This document shows, in pieces, positions 1 through 12,459 of a stretch of DNA of 64,000 nucleotides. Origin of the DNA: Psettodes erumei. Lineage: Eukaryota; Chordata; Actinopteri; Pleuronectiformes; Psettodidae. The stretch is from NCBI GenBank assembly GCA_016785225.1, contig JAFBJZ010000222.1, positions 62,001 through 126,000 on the forward strand, given 5' to 3'. Positions within the stretch are counted from its first letter, which is position 1. Every line of letters begins with the position of its first letter. The notes under the pieces were generated by a model, which did not search any database, had not been told where the DNA came from, and saw only the letters and a program-made list of their open reading frames with translations. Both the position numbers and the translations under genes were made by a program.

Positions 1-3000
1 CAATGAAATTGCTTTTTACAGTGTTAAATTAACACTTTTCAGCCTGGATTCTGGTTCGTAGCTACAGCTGAGGACATGGTGTCAAATGTGGGTCACAAAG
101 GTTGTCCTTTATATTGACTCAGTTTTTAGTGTTGCTGTCATCAAATAATGTTAAAATACAATGATAATAATACAAAAAAAGTTAGCAAAGGTCTCTGCTC
201 TGAGATAAAATTGCGTCACATACCTTGTTCTTTTTAGAAAGGCTGCTCTCTGTTGCCATGCATCTGTGAAGAGGAAACAATAGGCATAAAAAGCAGAATA
301 TGACATGGTTGACCCAATACACTGATAGAAAAAAACCCTGAAAGTGTATTTGCAGCTGTGTATCAAAAGCCTGAACTCTGTTGTCGAAAATGTTTTTTAC
401 TTTTCTTTTCTTCCATCGGTTCATGACCCATCAGGGACTCAGTGCTTTCCTTTTAAACGTCTGGTGCTAACATACTAACACACACTGATACATGCATACA
501 TACACAAACTGAAAATTGCTTACTGTCGGTACAAATTAACTGTGTATATAGTAGATATTGAGGATACATTAGCACTGATTGTATATTAATCTGGGGCTGC
601 AACTAAAGATTAGCTTCATAATTTATGACATTTTTCAAATCTGGCTTAAAACAATACTGACCACCCATAAAGTAAATCCATACACTGCATTAATTGACAA
701 CCATTGAAAGATCCCGTCCTGCTGCAATTCCACTTTAAAGAGATGAGTCTATTATGTTCTAAACTCATAGCACTAAAGGTTTTGAACTCTCACTAAAATC
801 TGTTACCTGCATGATGAAATCTTACCGAACAAACTTTAAGAATAAACACTGTTTTTCTTGTCACAGTGAGTCAGTGGGGAAAAGTCATTTCATCCTCATC
901 AGACTGAATCACATTCTGTCATAAATGGTTTGAACTATTTGGCACACTTGTGATTTCTCTCTGCAGAGGATATTTTTGGCTCTACAATGAAATGTGGCAA
1001 GCAGGGGAGATGCACAGAGAAAAGAAAGGGGGGGCAGAATGATGGCTGTCACTGGGAGAGAGAGAGGCACACAGAAACACCCCCAGAAGGCAGTGTGTGA
1101 GATCTGGGGCCCTGGGGCCCTTTGGATGGCTCATGCTGAATGGGTGCCCTGGTGAGGTGACCAGGCTCATTGAGAACAGGTTACGAGGGGAAGGGAATGC
1201 TTTAGCTCTGCGTTTGGCCCCCTGACCCACTGTCCAACGTCTGGCTTGGCAGCTTTGAAACTCAACATATTTATTTGCAATGCTCTGAAGAGAGAGGGTG
1301 GAGCAGCTGTCAGAATAAAGTCATCGTCCTGCTGACAGCTTCATCTGTCGTTGAAGGGCAGCTATGACAGGCGCACAATGTCGCTGCGTCGGCCAGCCCT
1401 GGGCGAAGGACTGTCATGTGGACATGCTGGAAATGTAGCAGCCACCTCCCTCTCTCCCTCTCTCCCCTCTCTCAAGCTCCCTTGAATTATTTCTTTGGCC
1501 CAGTTAGAAATGTTTTTCATCTCAGTGGACAAGGATGTCAACTGGGTAACGTGGGAATTCTCAGTTTCTTAGCTTGCCCACTTCTGCTTTTGATGTTTTC
1601 ATCCTATGAGAAACAAAATGTCAGGCAGAATTTCTTTAATGTGAAAGTCTAAACTATGTTTCTGAGTGTAAGTAAGTAAGTAAATAGATGATGTCTAATA
1701 TGCAAAAAAAGAAAAAGATTAAGATGTGTAAACAGCAACATGGAATGACAGCAGAGTGTCCTCTGTGTACAAGCCGTCTACAGGTAATTGCATTAGCAAT
1801 GCTGTGGGTGGTAAAGCAGCAGCACTGTGACCAGCTGACATGATGCTAATATACTCAGGGCACTCAGCATCCTTTTCTATCAATAAGTCATTATCTGAGC
1901 CATGCCACTGATGGGCATCATGCAGCCCTCTGCAGCACGGACAAAGAGGACGGAAGGCACAAGAGGAATTTCAACACTGGACCGCTGCCCATGTATGAGG
2001 CGTTATTCATGCCACAGAGTGGCAGGACCACCAGTGCCACCATAGAAGCCGCTCAGACTGAAATTAGCACTATGTTTAACAAATGGTCTGCAGTGTTTGG
2101 GCCATGCTCCTCCAGGTCCTGGTCTAAAAATGAAACCTGATCCCAGACAAGGGTGTAATTCCAAACGGGGATGGAGGGACCTCCCCTCTCATTTTGAAAA
2201 TCCCCCTTTTGTCACTTTCCTTACTTTCAAAGTTTCAGTTCTATTTACTCAATGAGATCTCCACAAACACTGTCGCTATAATCAAGATGAATGAAGTTCT
2301 GAGTTTACAAAAACATCAGCTTAAATTATTGCAATGTGTTCATGACAGGATGGTACTTTCTGTACTGGTTTTTGTTTTGCCCTGAAGTCGACCTCTCTGG
2401 CAACATGCCCTTACCCCATCCTCTTCATTAAAATTCTTGTGGCCAAATTCAGAAACTGCTCAGGGCTTTAAAAAGGTATTCCATTTTTTTTTTTTTTTTT
2501 TTTTGGGGGGTAATTTAGTTTAGATGATTATTTATTTATTTATGGTTAAGATTCTTTAAATTAGACACCAGAGTTGCAGTAAAGGACCAAGCTCTGTGTT
2601 AAAAATAGAAATATTATTCAACTATTTATTATAAAGTATAAGGAAACGAAATGCAATTATAGGGTTAGTGCATTAATAATGCTGCAAGTTACACACACAC
2701 ACATATATATATAAACTACGATTCAAATGTCAAGCATTAGTTACAACCATGATAACCAATATTATCCTAATACTAGGTTTTTTAGGAAATAGCACTTAGT
2801 TCTCTCGATTCTTCTGAGCAGTTAATATTACAATGGGGCAGGAGTTTACAATTAAGGAAAGTTACCTTGACAACAATAATCTTATCCTCTATCCTCTATA
2901 TCTCTATGATCGCAACAGTGCAAATGATGTCTCAAACAAGTTTCTCTGGCCTCTGCCTAAACCAAGTCCTCTAATATTGGGTAACTTCCAATACAGACTT

Positions 3001-4925
3001 TAGAAGATATGACATGTTGAATAAATATGTATTTGCTACAATGAAAGACTAAACACTAACTGATTTACCAAAGACCCAGGTTCAAAACTCTGAAGTTTAA
3101 ATTAAAGATATGATATGGATAAACGTTTCTTTGGGAGGTATTGCAAGAATAAAAACATTCAGGCCACTTACAGTTGTGCAGCAGTGTTACAGGCTTCTTC
3201 CCTCACAGATGACCTTTGGCAGACTATAGACAACACCTGCAGAGAGCACACAAACAGAAGTTACCTGCAGAATTAACATTAATTAGCAGCAGCTGGTACA
3301 ATCTGCCACCAGCAATGCCATTTTAAGCTGCACTGCTGCTCTTTGCAAATGAGAGGCAGGGAGTAGAATCAGAGCTTGGGAAATTTGTGCATGCTGCCAA
3401 CCTGGACATCAGAATTAATTGAACTAATTTTTCACATCCATACCCTCACATACAGTTTGCAGTGAAATTCACTGCAGGCTGTCGTAAAACAGAGTAGTGC
3501 AACAACACTGGCAGGCTGAGGTGGACAAAACACACTGCATTAAGAATAAGATGAGCAGCTTTTTTTTTGGTTTTTTAGCTAATACTTATCCTTTACTATT
3601 ATTGTTATTATTATACTAGAACTATTATGTTGCAGAGGTATTTAGTAGGAATATGGCTTGCTTTCAATTCAGTTAGACAACAACTGAAATGTATAGCTGC
3701 TTACAGATGTGCTGCTGCAGTGGTGCGGAGGAATGTTGCCACAAAATTGCCAAACAAAAGCTGGACTCTGCTGCACCATTAACTGCCCCTCATACAGCCA
3801 CAACATCACCAGTGAACCTCCCAGCACTGATTCCACCATCAGCTCAAATTACCATTCACCTCTAATTGATATGAACATTAAAAGAAAAAAGCTCGTTAAT
3901 GGTGAACATAATTGTCCCAGACAAAAGGCCAAACACTGAAAATCACACTTTACAGCAAGAGTGAGCAGAAGCCGATGTCTGGGCTGCAGCCGGGGAACAG
4001 GGGAGAGATTTCACTCCAGATATCCATCTACCACCTGAATCACCTTTCATCACTGGGTCACCCATTAAACAGAACACTGGACTCCCAAAGCTCCACTTTC
4101 ACAGCCAAACACACAACATGGCATTGTTTCTATTGGTACATTTAATCATTGTGACATGGGAAACACAGGGTATGTCTGTGGATGCATAGAAGCATGCTGC
4201 ATAAATAGTTATTTACCTAATGATATACAGTATATACAAATTGAAATATGAATTTCAATATTATAATTAAAATATGAAGCAAATCAAATGACTGAAATGA
4301 CGAAAATCCACTTATTTTCATCTCCTGTGGACACCTTCCTGATGTGTGTACTGGTGTTTTTCATTAGATACATTTCATTCTGCACCACAAGAAAAGGCTC
4401 CAGCCTGCTGGAGATGTTAAGTGAAGTAGACAAGGCTTAAATCCTCCTCTACGTTGATAACTGGCTCACCACTCTGTCTATTTCTAACACACTGCTGAAA
4501 GGAGGAGGGTTAACAATCAGCTCTAATGTGTAACTGAAGATCAGCTTTCCCCCACGGCTTCACTCCTCACACCCCCCTCCCCGCCTCTTCCGACTCCCAC
4601 CATACTGCACCCTCCTCCCCCATCCCCCTCGCAGCCCTCCCTTCCCTCCCAGCAGCAGGGGATGCTGTTGTTGGGGTGGTCCCTGCCTCTGCTGTCACCA
4701 AGCCGCTGGTCATTGAGCTGCTCCACACCCTGCCTGTATTTTTTTTTTTTGCCGCTCTCTAAGGCGTCACAAGATTACTGAAGCAGTGCTGACATCTCTA
4801 TCAGCCTGACCTAACACTCTGCCCTTTTCCTCCCACCCGCCATCTCCCCTCCTCCTCCTCCTTCACCCCAGGATCCATCACACTCCAGCCTGAGACACTC
4901 ACTACTACTACTACAACATATTCAA

Positions 4926-4957
<32 letters not shown>

Positions 4958-5199
4958 ACAAAAACACAGAATAGAAAGAAAAATACAACATATTCTTTTT
5001 CCAACTCATGAAATCAACACAGCCCTTGACAGTGATACAGATAGGACTGCTGCAAGTATCTCTTTCTTGGTTCAGAGACATTTCCAGGGGGGGGAAATCA
5101 ACATCTCTTGATCTTGGTTTGCCTGTTTGAATATGAACAAGAATATTTTTTTTATCACAATAAGGAAACAGACAGAAATGCATGACTACACAGACAGGC

Positions 5200-5510
5200 A
5201 GGCTCAAATTACTAGTCTGTTTAATGACAGTATAGGGTCAGTAGACAGGACAGAGGGCGAGGCAACAGTCGGTGCACAGGAAGGCAGTCAAACCAGGCAA
5301 GCAAAACTAAAGGTGCGAGGCAGAGGCAGAAACCAAAAACACAGGCAGAGATCAATAACCAACGAGCTGAACACATGGAATGCTGAAATGCTTGCACAGG
5401 GACAAAGACAATCTGGCAGAGAAGTAGTGATGAGCAGGACTACATAGTAGGTTGGTGATTAGATGATAAGGTGTGGTGAGAGAAATGGCATGAAACTGCA
5501 AAAAATAGAG
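5200..5510. repeat. Probable dispersed retroelement relic
   Basis: A stretch rich in 'aggcag' and 'caaaccaggcaagc'-like words followed by 'acaaagacaatctggcagag' resembles the ends of dispersed retroelements I know from teleost genomes. No terminal repeats or target duplication are visible, so family and boundaries are uncertain. A search against a fish repeat library would settle it. Confidence 0.35.
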
Positions 5511-7612
5511 CATGTGAACCAAATGCATATTTCAAAATCAAACAGGAAATGGTACATAGCCTACAAGGCAACACAGGTCACACTGTTACTCATATCATGT
5601 GCATACTCAACCTTTCATATTTTTTTTTATTTTGTAAGAACATATTCTTTAAAAAGAAATTTTCATAGAAGTCCAATTTTAGAAAAATGCTTTCACTAGC
5701 ACTTTTCTGCTGAGTTTTGTGTAGTTACATGTACTCTACAGGCAACAAAATATATGCATGCATTTCTAAAAATAAAATTTAATTTAAAAAATGTGAAATA
5801 TGATCAATATTTACAGAAAAGTAGTTCAGAAAAGCAGTGGTGAAAAGTAATTATATGCATTTACTTTACTGTACTTATAGGGTTTGTGCATTAAAATGAT
5901 ATTCATACATGAATGCATCAGTAAAAACAATGAAGAAAAACAGCCTAGATGAGGAATATTAAGTTGGATTCAATTAACAGCTGTTGTGGGAGGTTGTGTA
6001 GTCACGAGGCGTTTGTATGAATATTTTTTCGAGTTTTACATGTTGTTTGGAAAATATGAGTTCTTTTAGATCACAGGAACAGATGTAAAATTCCCTTGCC
6101 ACATTTTGGGACTAATGTCCCACATTTGCTCCTCAGAGATATTTTGTGTCCTTTCTAAATGTTAGTTGTGGACAGACAGAAAAGCAAACCAAGGACAGAG
6201 TCTACACAACTGTTTTTGTCCCTGTCAGTGGCCTCAGCAGCATTAAAAGAGCTCTGGTGCTGTGTAAGTGTTTTTATATGTGAATAAAAAAACAATTTAA
6301 ACCACTATGGGAAGTAGAGCAGTCATCAGACAGACAAATTAAATAATCTCAAAAACTGATCTGACTCATTCCAAAGACAACTCTGCATTTACAATCACTA
6401 TATGTGTTGAAGTATAATTGCAGAGTGATAGTCTTGCGTTGTCTTGCACCATGCATGTCAGCATGTGCGATACTACTCACTGTCAAGTATGTCTCTGCCA
6501 GTGTTAATGCCTGTTATTTTATTGTTTCTGCTGAATGAAGTGATTCTAATGCTGGTCTTTTCAGACTTATGACTAGTTTCTCTTTTCATAAGTTATATTG
6601 AATTTCCCCCCGCTGAATGCTTTCTTTGCTCACTGGCTGCATTCATCCCCTCACCCCCCAGTGTTAGCTTTTGAGATTTGTAAGGGGAATGATTTTCATC
6701 AGCAAACAAGCTGCTGTTCTCGATAGAACTCCTCCGTCGGCACAGCCTGAGTGTTGTTATTAAGCAACCTAAAACGACACAGTCTGCTGGGATTGGGGGG
6801 GGTTGCGCTGCCAGTGGAAAGATGCTGTCCATTAGCTAACAACAATGACCACTGGGTCTACCCTCCCATGGGACTGGCAAGCAAGGCATCATCTCATCCT
6901 GAGTCTGGCTGAGAGATCACACAGGCCCCATTGTCTCAAACAGCCTGGGGTCTTATTGTAGCAGTGCCTCTGGGAAAGAACGAGCCTTCACGTCCGTGGT
7001 CTGTTATAAAGAATGGGCTTTCTCCAGGCTAAGGCCATGAAAACTGTAAGGGATGAATCTAGGGGAACACAGAGAGGCTACGGAGTAGATGTGGAATAGG
7101 GGCTCCCCTCCTTAGATGAGTTTGGAGTCCCCATCCAGACTTCCCTCTCCCTCTCCCAGTGCTGACCTCCCTTCTCCACCTCTGTTTAATAATGCCTAGG
7201 CCTTGGTCATTATTTTGGGCAGATGGAGACGGGGGCAGGCAGTGAAAGGAGCTGGTGTCACTCCTGAGGAGAGGATGGTAGGGATGACAGAGAAGAAAAA
7301 GCGAATCAGAGAAAAGATCAAAAGCAGAAGCTCGCCTTTCACTCGCCTGAAAGCGCTAAAGAGGATAAGGAACGATCGGGCCTGGGGTCTCCTGTCCTCT
7401 CTGGCAATTAGACTCAGCTGATGGAGAGAAAGGCATGAATGGCAGGGTTCAAGGCCCTCTCTAGGACTCACACAACGGGATGGAGTTTTTTCCCCGACGC
7501 CTCCTTTATCTTCTTCTCCTTTCAGAGTGTCAGAAATGCAGCTGAAATATCTCTCCAAAAAGACAGCACAATCCCCAATGCCAAACCTTAATCACAGTGG
7601 CTGATGAGATTG

Positions 7613-7645
7613 TGTGTGTGTGTGTGTGTGTGTGGGGGGGGGGGG
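7613..7645. repeat. (TG)n-(G)n simple repeat
   Basis: A TG dinucleotide run leads directly into about a dozen G residues. It is a microsatellite of no clear function. Confidence 0.9.
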
Positions 7646-8608
7646 CATTTGAGAGAAAATACATTCTTTTCACATCTCCACACTTTATATGAAGCCAGGA
7701 TTCAAGGGAGGTGTAGTAGGTTTATATGTGATAATTAAATTGAACAAATTCGAGATGTTTTCATGAATCAGGAAATATTACATTCCATATACTTACTTAC
7801 ATACTTCATTAAGTTTTAAGATCAGTCTATGTTTTTCGAGGTCTTAAGGTATCAATAAGGTACGAAAATCATTTACTGGGCTAAGCCCATTCATTTTGAA
7901 ATGAAGAAACAAGGGAGCAAAGTAAACAAGAAAACTAAAGATGCTGAAGTTTAAACCCAGATGCATCAATCTGACAGAAAAAAAATCACTGAGAACACAC
8001 AATACATTAGCATGCATGCATCAGTAAACAAATGTTACTGGCACACAGTGTCCCTAATGGCGTGGCCATGATGGTTTTATACAATTGCCTGGACTGTTTC
8101 ATACAATGTAGTAGTCCTTTTTTTGGATTAGAGAGCTGTCTCGGGCACAACCACAGCAACATGTCCCACAGGAACCTATTACCATCTTCTACATATGCAA
8201 GAGTTTCAATAGGCCGTCCATCATCCCCACAGAGAGACAAGCAGCTTTTGCTACAACTTTAACAGCATGTCATAAAAGGTGCACAGGGGATTTCAATTAC
8301 GCAGGTCTTTAGAGAGTGAGGGAACAGTATTTGGGTCACACAAATTTAACTAATTTAATTTTATACCACATGCTTTGGTAAAGGTTGCGAATAAGCCATT
8401 TGTAAAGTAAAGAAACTGAGCTGAGGTAAGTTAAGCTAAGGTGTAATTTGACACACAATGAGGACAAAATGGACAAAACTTTGAGAGATTACATGCAATG
8501 TTTAAAAAGTAGGTTTGTCAGTGGAGTCCTCCCTTCATAGGTTTGTTTAGGACTGACAGTATGGACCCCAGCCCATAATCCTCCTGCAGACACACCTTTA
8601 GAGGAGAG

Positions 8609-8615
8609 TATAAAG
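8609..8615 (+). promoter_or_regulatory. TATA box of HCE copy 1
   Basis: The motif tataaag lies 79 bp before the ATG, in a context (gaggagagtataaagaccc) identical in all three units. A TATA-type core promoter fits a strongly expressed, tissue-restricted secretory gene. The transcription start would be expected about 30 bp downstream. Confidence 0.75.
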
Positions 8616-8687
8616 ACCCTGGACTGAACTGAGTCCAAACATCAAGCTCCAAGGAGCCTCTCCACAGCCTCCAAATCAACCCTGAAG

Positions 8688-9471
8688 ATGACTCTCTCTG
8701 CCAGCCTGCTGCTGCTCCTCCTGCTGGGCCTCTCTCAGGCTCATCCTGTCCAGGAGGAGGGGAGAAAAGACGTCCCAAACACTATGGACATCACCACCAG
8801 GATCCTCACCACCAACAACGGCACCAATGAGCTCTTGCTGGAAGGAGACATGCTTCTTCCCAGAACCAGAAACGCCATGGTGTGCTGGTCCCAGAGTTGC
8901 CTGTGGAAGAAATCCTCCAACGGCTTGGTGAATATCCCTTTCATCATCAGCGGTGAGTTCAATAACTGGGAGAGGCAGACGATCGAGAACGCCATGAACT
9001 CCTTCCACAGCAGGACTTGCATCCGCTTCGTCCCCCGTAGCACTGAGTACGACTACATCAGCATCGAGAATAGAGGTGGATGTTTCTCCTCTCTGGGCAG
9101 AGAGGGAGGCGGACAGGTGCTGTCTCTCAACAGGGATGGATGCATCTACTACGGCATCATCCAGCACGAGATCAAGCACGCTCTGGGCTTCCAGCATGAG
9201 CAGACCAGGAGCGACCGCGACTACTACGTCACGATCAACTGGGACAACATCGACCCGCAGATGGCCTACAACTTCTACAAGCAGGACACCAACAACCTGA
9301 ACACTCCCCTACGACTACTCCTCCATCATGCACTATGCAAGAACGGCCTTCTCCCCTCTACTACGGGTACGACTCCATCACCCCATCCCCGACCCCAACG
9401 TACATATTGGCCAGAGAGAGGATATGTCTTACTGGGACATCAACAGGGTCAACATGCTCTATGGCTGCTAA
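8688..9471 (+). pseudogene. High choriolytic (hatching) enzyme, copy 1, frameshifted
   Basis: This is an intronless astacin-family zinc metalloprotease that digests the inner egg envelope at hatching. Residues 1-207 are identical to copy 2: signal peptide 1-18, propeptide to R61, and the zinc motif HEIKHALGFQHE at 160-171. After P207 three single-base changes in C runs break the frame relative to copies 2 and 3: one extra C at about 9305-9309, one extra C at about 9353-9356 and one missing C at about 9381-9384. The net shift is +1, so translation runs past the ancestral stop (9469-9471) to 9602 as 97 unrelated residues. The Met-turn (SIMHY) and the last cysteine are lost, so the product should not fold as an active astacin. 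All three lesions are homopolymer-length changes within about 80 bp, so assembly error from collapsed near-identical copies is a real alternative to true pseudogenisation. Confidence 0.9.
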
Positions 9472-9641
9472 CAACAATGCTGATGCCAAATGCCACAAAT
9501 TCACATATTTGCTCGTTGCTGTTTTCTGTAGCTAATCAAAAGCTACTGTCATCAAAGGAACCACTGATGAAGTTTACCACATTCTTTCAAATGGTCAGAT
9601 AGCAAAATATATATGACACCCATCATGCATAAAATGTCTGC

Positions 9642-9647
9642 AATAAA
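9642..9647 (+). promoter_or_regulatory. Poly(A) signal, HCE copy 1
   Basis: AATAAA lies about 170 bp after the ancestral stop, in a 3' untranslated region shared with copy 2. Confidence 0.6.
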
Positions 9648-9649
9648 GG

Positions 9650-11324
9650 TCAAGCAACATGACGAATGGTTTGTCTTATTTTTTAATCTAGCAATTTTCA
9701 TATCTGCAGCAATTTTACATGTGCACACATCACCACAGACATACAGTCACTGAGCAATTCAATGGATTGCTCAGAAATTGTTGAATATCTGCAAAACATT
9801 GGAGGTAGGAAACTCTTCTACCTTCATTTTAAGGGACTGACACAAAAATCATGTTGCAAGCATACAGTATTTTTTTTTTTTGCTTTGTCTACATCTGTGC
9901 AGTTGTCTAAAGAGAAGGGTATCAAAAACAAAATAAATTAGTCAATATGACATTATAAGAATAATATAACACAAATAAAGTCTTCAAAATGATATAATAA
10001 ATAAAGCAAATACTTTAAGAACTAATCGTAAGATGCAAAAACACAGCTGAATTTTTAAAAAATCGCGCTTGTTTTTTATACACATGTGCTTCATAATTGA
10101 AATGTATGCATGTGGAATAAATTCTGTTATGTGATACAGACTATATATGTACTATACTTGACCAGTTTTGGCACATTATAAATGGCTGAATGACTGGTGA
10201 ATCATCCCAGGAGAGCTGTTGCCAAAGGTTTTGTTGCTAATTGTTCAGAAGACACAAGCTATTACAATATCTCTTATGAATAAGAAAAAGAAACCACATG
10301 GCTAATTTGTCAAAAGGTCAGATTAACATAGAAACAGGACACTCCAATAAAATAATGTGTCTTGGCAACATTTACAAAACCTGCTACGACTCCACTGAGC
10401 TCAATATATAATTACATTATATGTTTAGTGGGATTCAATAAATACCAGTTGTAATTTGCCTAGTCAATTAAGAAGTAGTGCAAGGCTATATATATATATA
10501 TATATATATATCTGCAAAACCTACAAAAATGAAGTTGGTTAAAGCATTTATTTTAAAAAACAGTAAGCCAATGACAGGATCAGAAAAGCTCTCTTGAAAT
10601 TTTGACTGCACTTTTAGGACAGTCCCTAACCTTTGCTCATCATTTTCCCATCTACTGTCAGGTCACACAGGGTGCAGGCTTCAGCATTTAATGAGATAAA
10701 ATAACATCTGTGTAACATTAGTCACTTTTTCCTGCCCTGAACAACAAATTTGGTGAAAACTTATCAAGTTGGTGAGAATGAATGTCACTGATGATTACCA
10801 CATGTTTGCACCTCAAGTATATACATTACAATTACATGACAGAGATCAACTTTCAAATAAAAATAAAAATCCAGTGGTCTTTTTTCTCATAGCAGACTTT
10901 ATCTTTTTTCATCCAGTTTGCTAGAAAACTCTTTGAGGTTTCACAAAATGCATTCACTACAGCAGAGTTTCTAAATGAACTTCTGGGCTTTTTAGTCTGG
11001 TGAGCAGAACAATTCAATCCATGGCAATGTTGGTCTTTCAGGTGGTTGACCAGCCCACTGCTTAGGTCCAGACTAAAATACCAAAACAACAATTGGATGA
11101 TCTGCAATGCAATTTTGTAGAGACATCCATGGTCTCAAATAAAATGAAACCCAAAGATGTTAGCAAACCCCTGAATGTTCCTGGAGCATAATATGGCATG
11201 TAATATAATATGAGGTCTTAGTGGTTGAAGACCATATAAAATGTTGAGTTAAATAATTCCTGCCAAGTGAAGCTGTGTTCATCCATCCAGTGGTCAGAGA
11301 TAACAAACCATATTGAAATAGTAC
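9650..11324. other. Spacer 1 of the HCE array
   Basis: AT-rich non-coding spacer, nearly identical to 12460-14142. It includes a TA microsatellite (about 10486-10511). The minus-strand open frame at 10853-11107 has no recognisable domain, and its counterpart at 13665-13925 differs at its start-distal end, so I do not call it a gene. Confidence 0.7.
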
Positions 11325-11419
11325 GTTTGTCAGTGGAGTCCTCCTTCATAGGTTTGTTTAGGACTGACAGTATGGACCCCAGCCCATAATCCTCCTGCAG
11401 ACACACCTTTAGAGGAGAG

Positions 11420-11426
11420 TATAAAG
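11420..11426 (+). promoter_or_regulatory. TATA box of HCE copy 2
   Basis: The motif tataaag lies 79 bp before the ATG, in the same context as the other two units. Confidence 0.75.
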
Positions 11427-11498
11427 ACCCTGGACTGAACTGAGTCCAAACATCAAGCTTCAAGGAGCCTCTCCACAGCCTCCAAATCAACCCTGAAG

Positions 11499-12281
11499 AT
11501 GACTCTCTCTGCCAGCCTGCTGCTGCTCCTCCTGCTGGGCCTCTCTCAGGCTCATCCTGTCCAGGAGGAGGGGAGAAAAGATGTCCCAAACACTATGGAC
11601 ATCACCACCAGGATCCTCACCACCAACAACGGCACCAATGAGCTCTTGCTGGAAGGAGACATGCTTCTTCCCAGAACCAGAAACGCCATGGTGTGCTGGT
11701 CCCAGAGTTGCCTGTGGAAGAAATCCTCCAACGGCTTGGTGAATATCCCTTTCATCATCAGCGGTGAGTTCAATAACTGGGAGAGGCAGACGATCGAGAA
11801 TGCCATGAACTCCTTCCACAGCAGGACTTGCATCCGCTTCGTCCCCCGTAGCACTGAGTACGACTACATCAGCATCGAGAATAGAGGTGGATGTTTCTCC
11901 TCTCTGGGCAGAGAGGGAGGCGGACAGGTGCTGTCTCTCAACAGGGATGGATGCATCTACTACGGCATCATCCAGCACGAGATCAAGCACGCTCTGGGCT
12001 TCCAGCATGAGCAGACCAGGAGCGACCGCGACTACTACGTCACGATCAACTGGGACAACATCGACCCGCAGATGGCCTACAACTTCTACAAGCAGGACAC
12101 CAACAACCTGAACACTCCCTACGACTACTCCTCCATCATGCACTATGCAAGAACGGCCTTCTCCCTCTACTACGGGTACGACTCCATCACCCCCATCCCC
12201 GACCCCAACGTACATATTGGCCAGAGAGAGGATATGTCTTACTGGGACATCAACAGGGTCAACATGCTCTATGGCTGCTAA
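11499..12281 (+). CDS. High choriolytic enzyme 1-like (hatching enzyme), copy 2
   Basis: An intact intronless gene for a 260-residue secreted zymogen of the astacin family. The HCE protease swells and digests the egg envelope (chorion) at hatching and is made in hatching-gland cells. Visible in order: a leucine-rich signal peptide (1-18, cleavage after LSQA), a propeptide (19-61), and a mature domain of 199 residues starting at N62 after R61. Zinc ligands are H160, H164 and H170 with catalytic E161 (HExxHxxGFxHE). The Met-turn is SIMHY with M214 and Y216. The mature domain has six cysteines (66, 71, 111, 132, 152, 260); the early C66/C71 pair is characteristic of teleost hatching enzymes. Lack of introns is known for teleost HCE genes. 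The start is fixed by the signal peptide and its distance from the TATA box. HCE rather than LCE is inferred from the CWSQSCLWKKSSNG-type start of the mature domain. Confidence 0.95.
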   Translation: MTLSASLLLLLLLGLSQAHPVQEEGRKDVPNTMDITTRILTTNNGTNELLLEGDMLLPRTRNAMVCWSQSCLWKKSSNGLVNIPFIISGEFNNWERQTIENAMNSFHSRTCIRFVPRSTEYDYISIENRGGCFSSLGREGGGQVLSLNRDGCIYYGIIQHEIKHALGFQHEQTRSDRDYYVTINWDNIDPQMAYNFYKQDTNNLNTPYDYSSIMHYARTAFSLYYGYDSITPIPDPNVHIGQREDMSYWDINRVNMLYGC

Positions 12282-12451
12282 CAACAATGCTGATGCCAAA
12301 TGCCACAAATTCACATATTTGCTCGTTGCTGTTTTCTGTAGCTAATCAAAAGCTACTGTCATCAAAGGAACCACTGATGAAGTTTACCACATTCTTTCAA
12401 ATGGTCAGATAGCAAAATATATATGACACCCATCATGCATAAAATGTCTGC

Positions 12452-12457
12452 AATAAA
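12452..12457 (+). promoter_or_regulatory. Poly(A) signal, HCE copy 2
   Basis: AATAAA about 170 bp after the stop, in the same position and context as in copy 1. Confidence 0.65.
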
Positions 12458-12459
12458 GG

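Larger units (their letters stand above)
1..8512. other. Intergenic DNA left of the hatching-enzyme array
   Basis: I see no convincing gene here; the short open frames lack homology I recognise and have no splice context. It holds a poly-T run near 2487-2504, a short CA/TA tract near 2691-2713, a TA tract near 4927-4952, a TG run ending in poly-G near 7613-7645, a pyrimidine-rich block at 4550-4880 and a probable retroelement relic near 5200-5510. A short stretch around 5835-5880 resembles the common fish repeat that begins 'cagtggtggaaagtaa'. The stretches near 950-2150, 3180-3440 and 6840-7450 look non-repetitive and could contain distal regulatory DNA, but nothing in the sequence proves it. 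Confidence 0.5.
8513..11324 (+). repeat. Tandem duplication unit 1 (2812 bp) carrying HCE copy 1
   Basis: Homology with the next unit starts abruptly at 'gtttgtcagtggagtcctcc'; the bases before it differ (aaaaagtag here, aaatagtac at the later units). The unit contains about 95 bp upstream of a TATA box, the whole HCE copy and about 1.85 kb of 3' spacer. The spacer matches the spacer of unit 2 almost base for base, apart from a TA microsatellite near 10486-10511, short A/T-run length changes and scattered substitutions. This near identity indicates a recent duplication or continuing gene conversion. Confidence 0.93.

Noticed and set aside
8007..8262. Overlapping open frames on both strands upstream of the HCE array
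   Set aside because: No protein similarity and no promoter or splice context; typical chance frames.
9309..9602. C-terminal 97 residues of the 304-residue open frame in HCE copy 1 as a novel protein tail
   Set aside because: It arises purely by frameshift and reads through the ancestral stop into 3' untranslated DNA.
10853..11107. Minus-strand open frame in spacer 1 (and 13665-13925 in spacer 2)
   Set aside because: No domain, no start or splice context, and the two copies differ by small indels that change frame near one end, as expected for non-coding DNA.
11487..12314. 275-residue open frame antisense to HCE copy 2, with a 266-residue counterpart at 14306-15106
   Set aside because: It mirrors the codon structure of the real gene; its translation is a low-complexity Val/Asp/Gly-rich string without a fold, and the sense strand has all astacin hallmarks.
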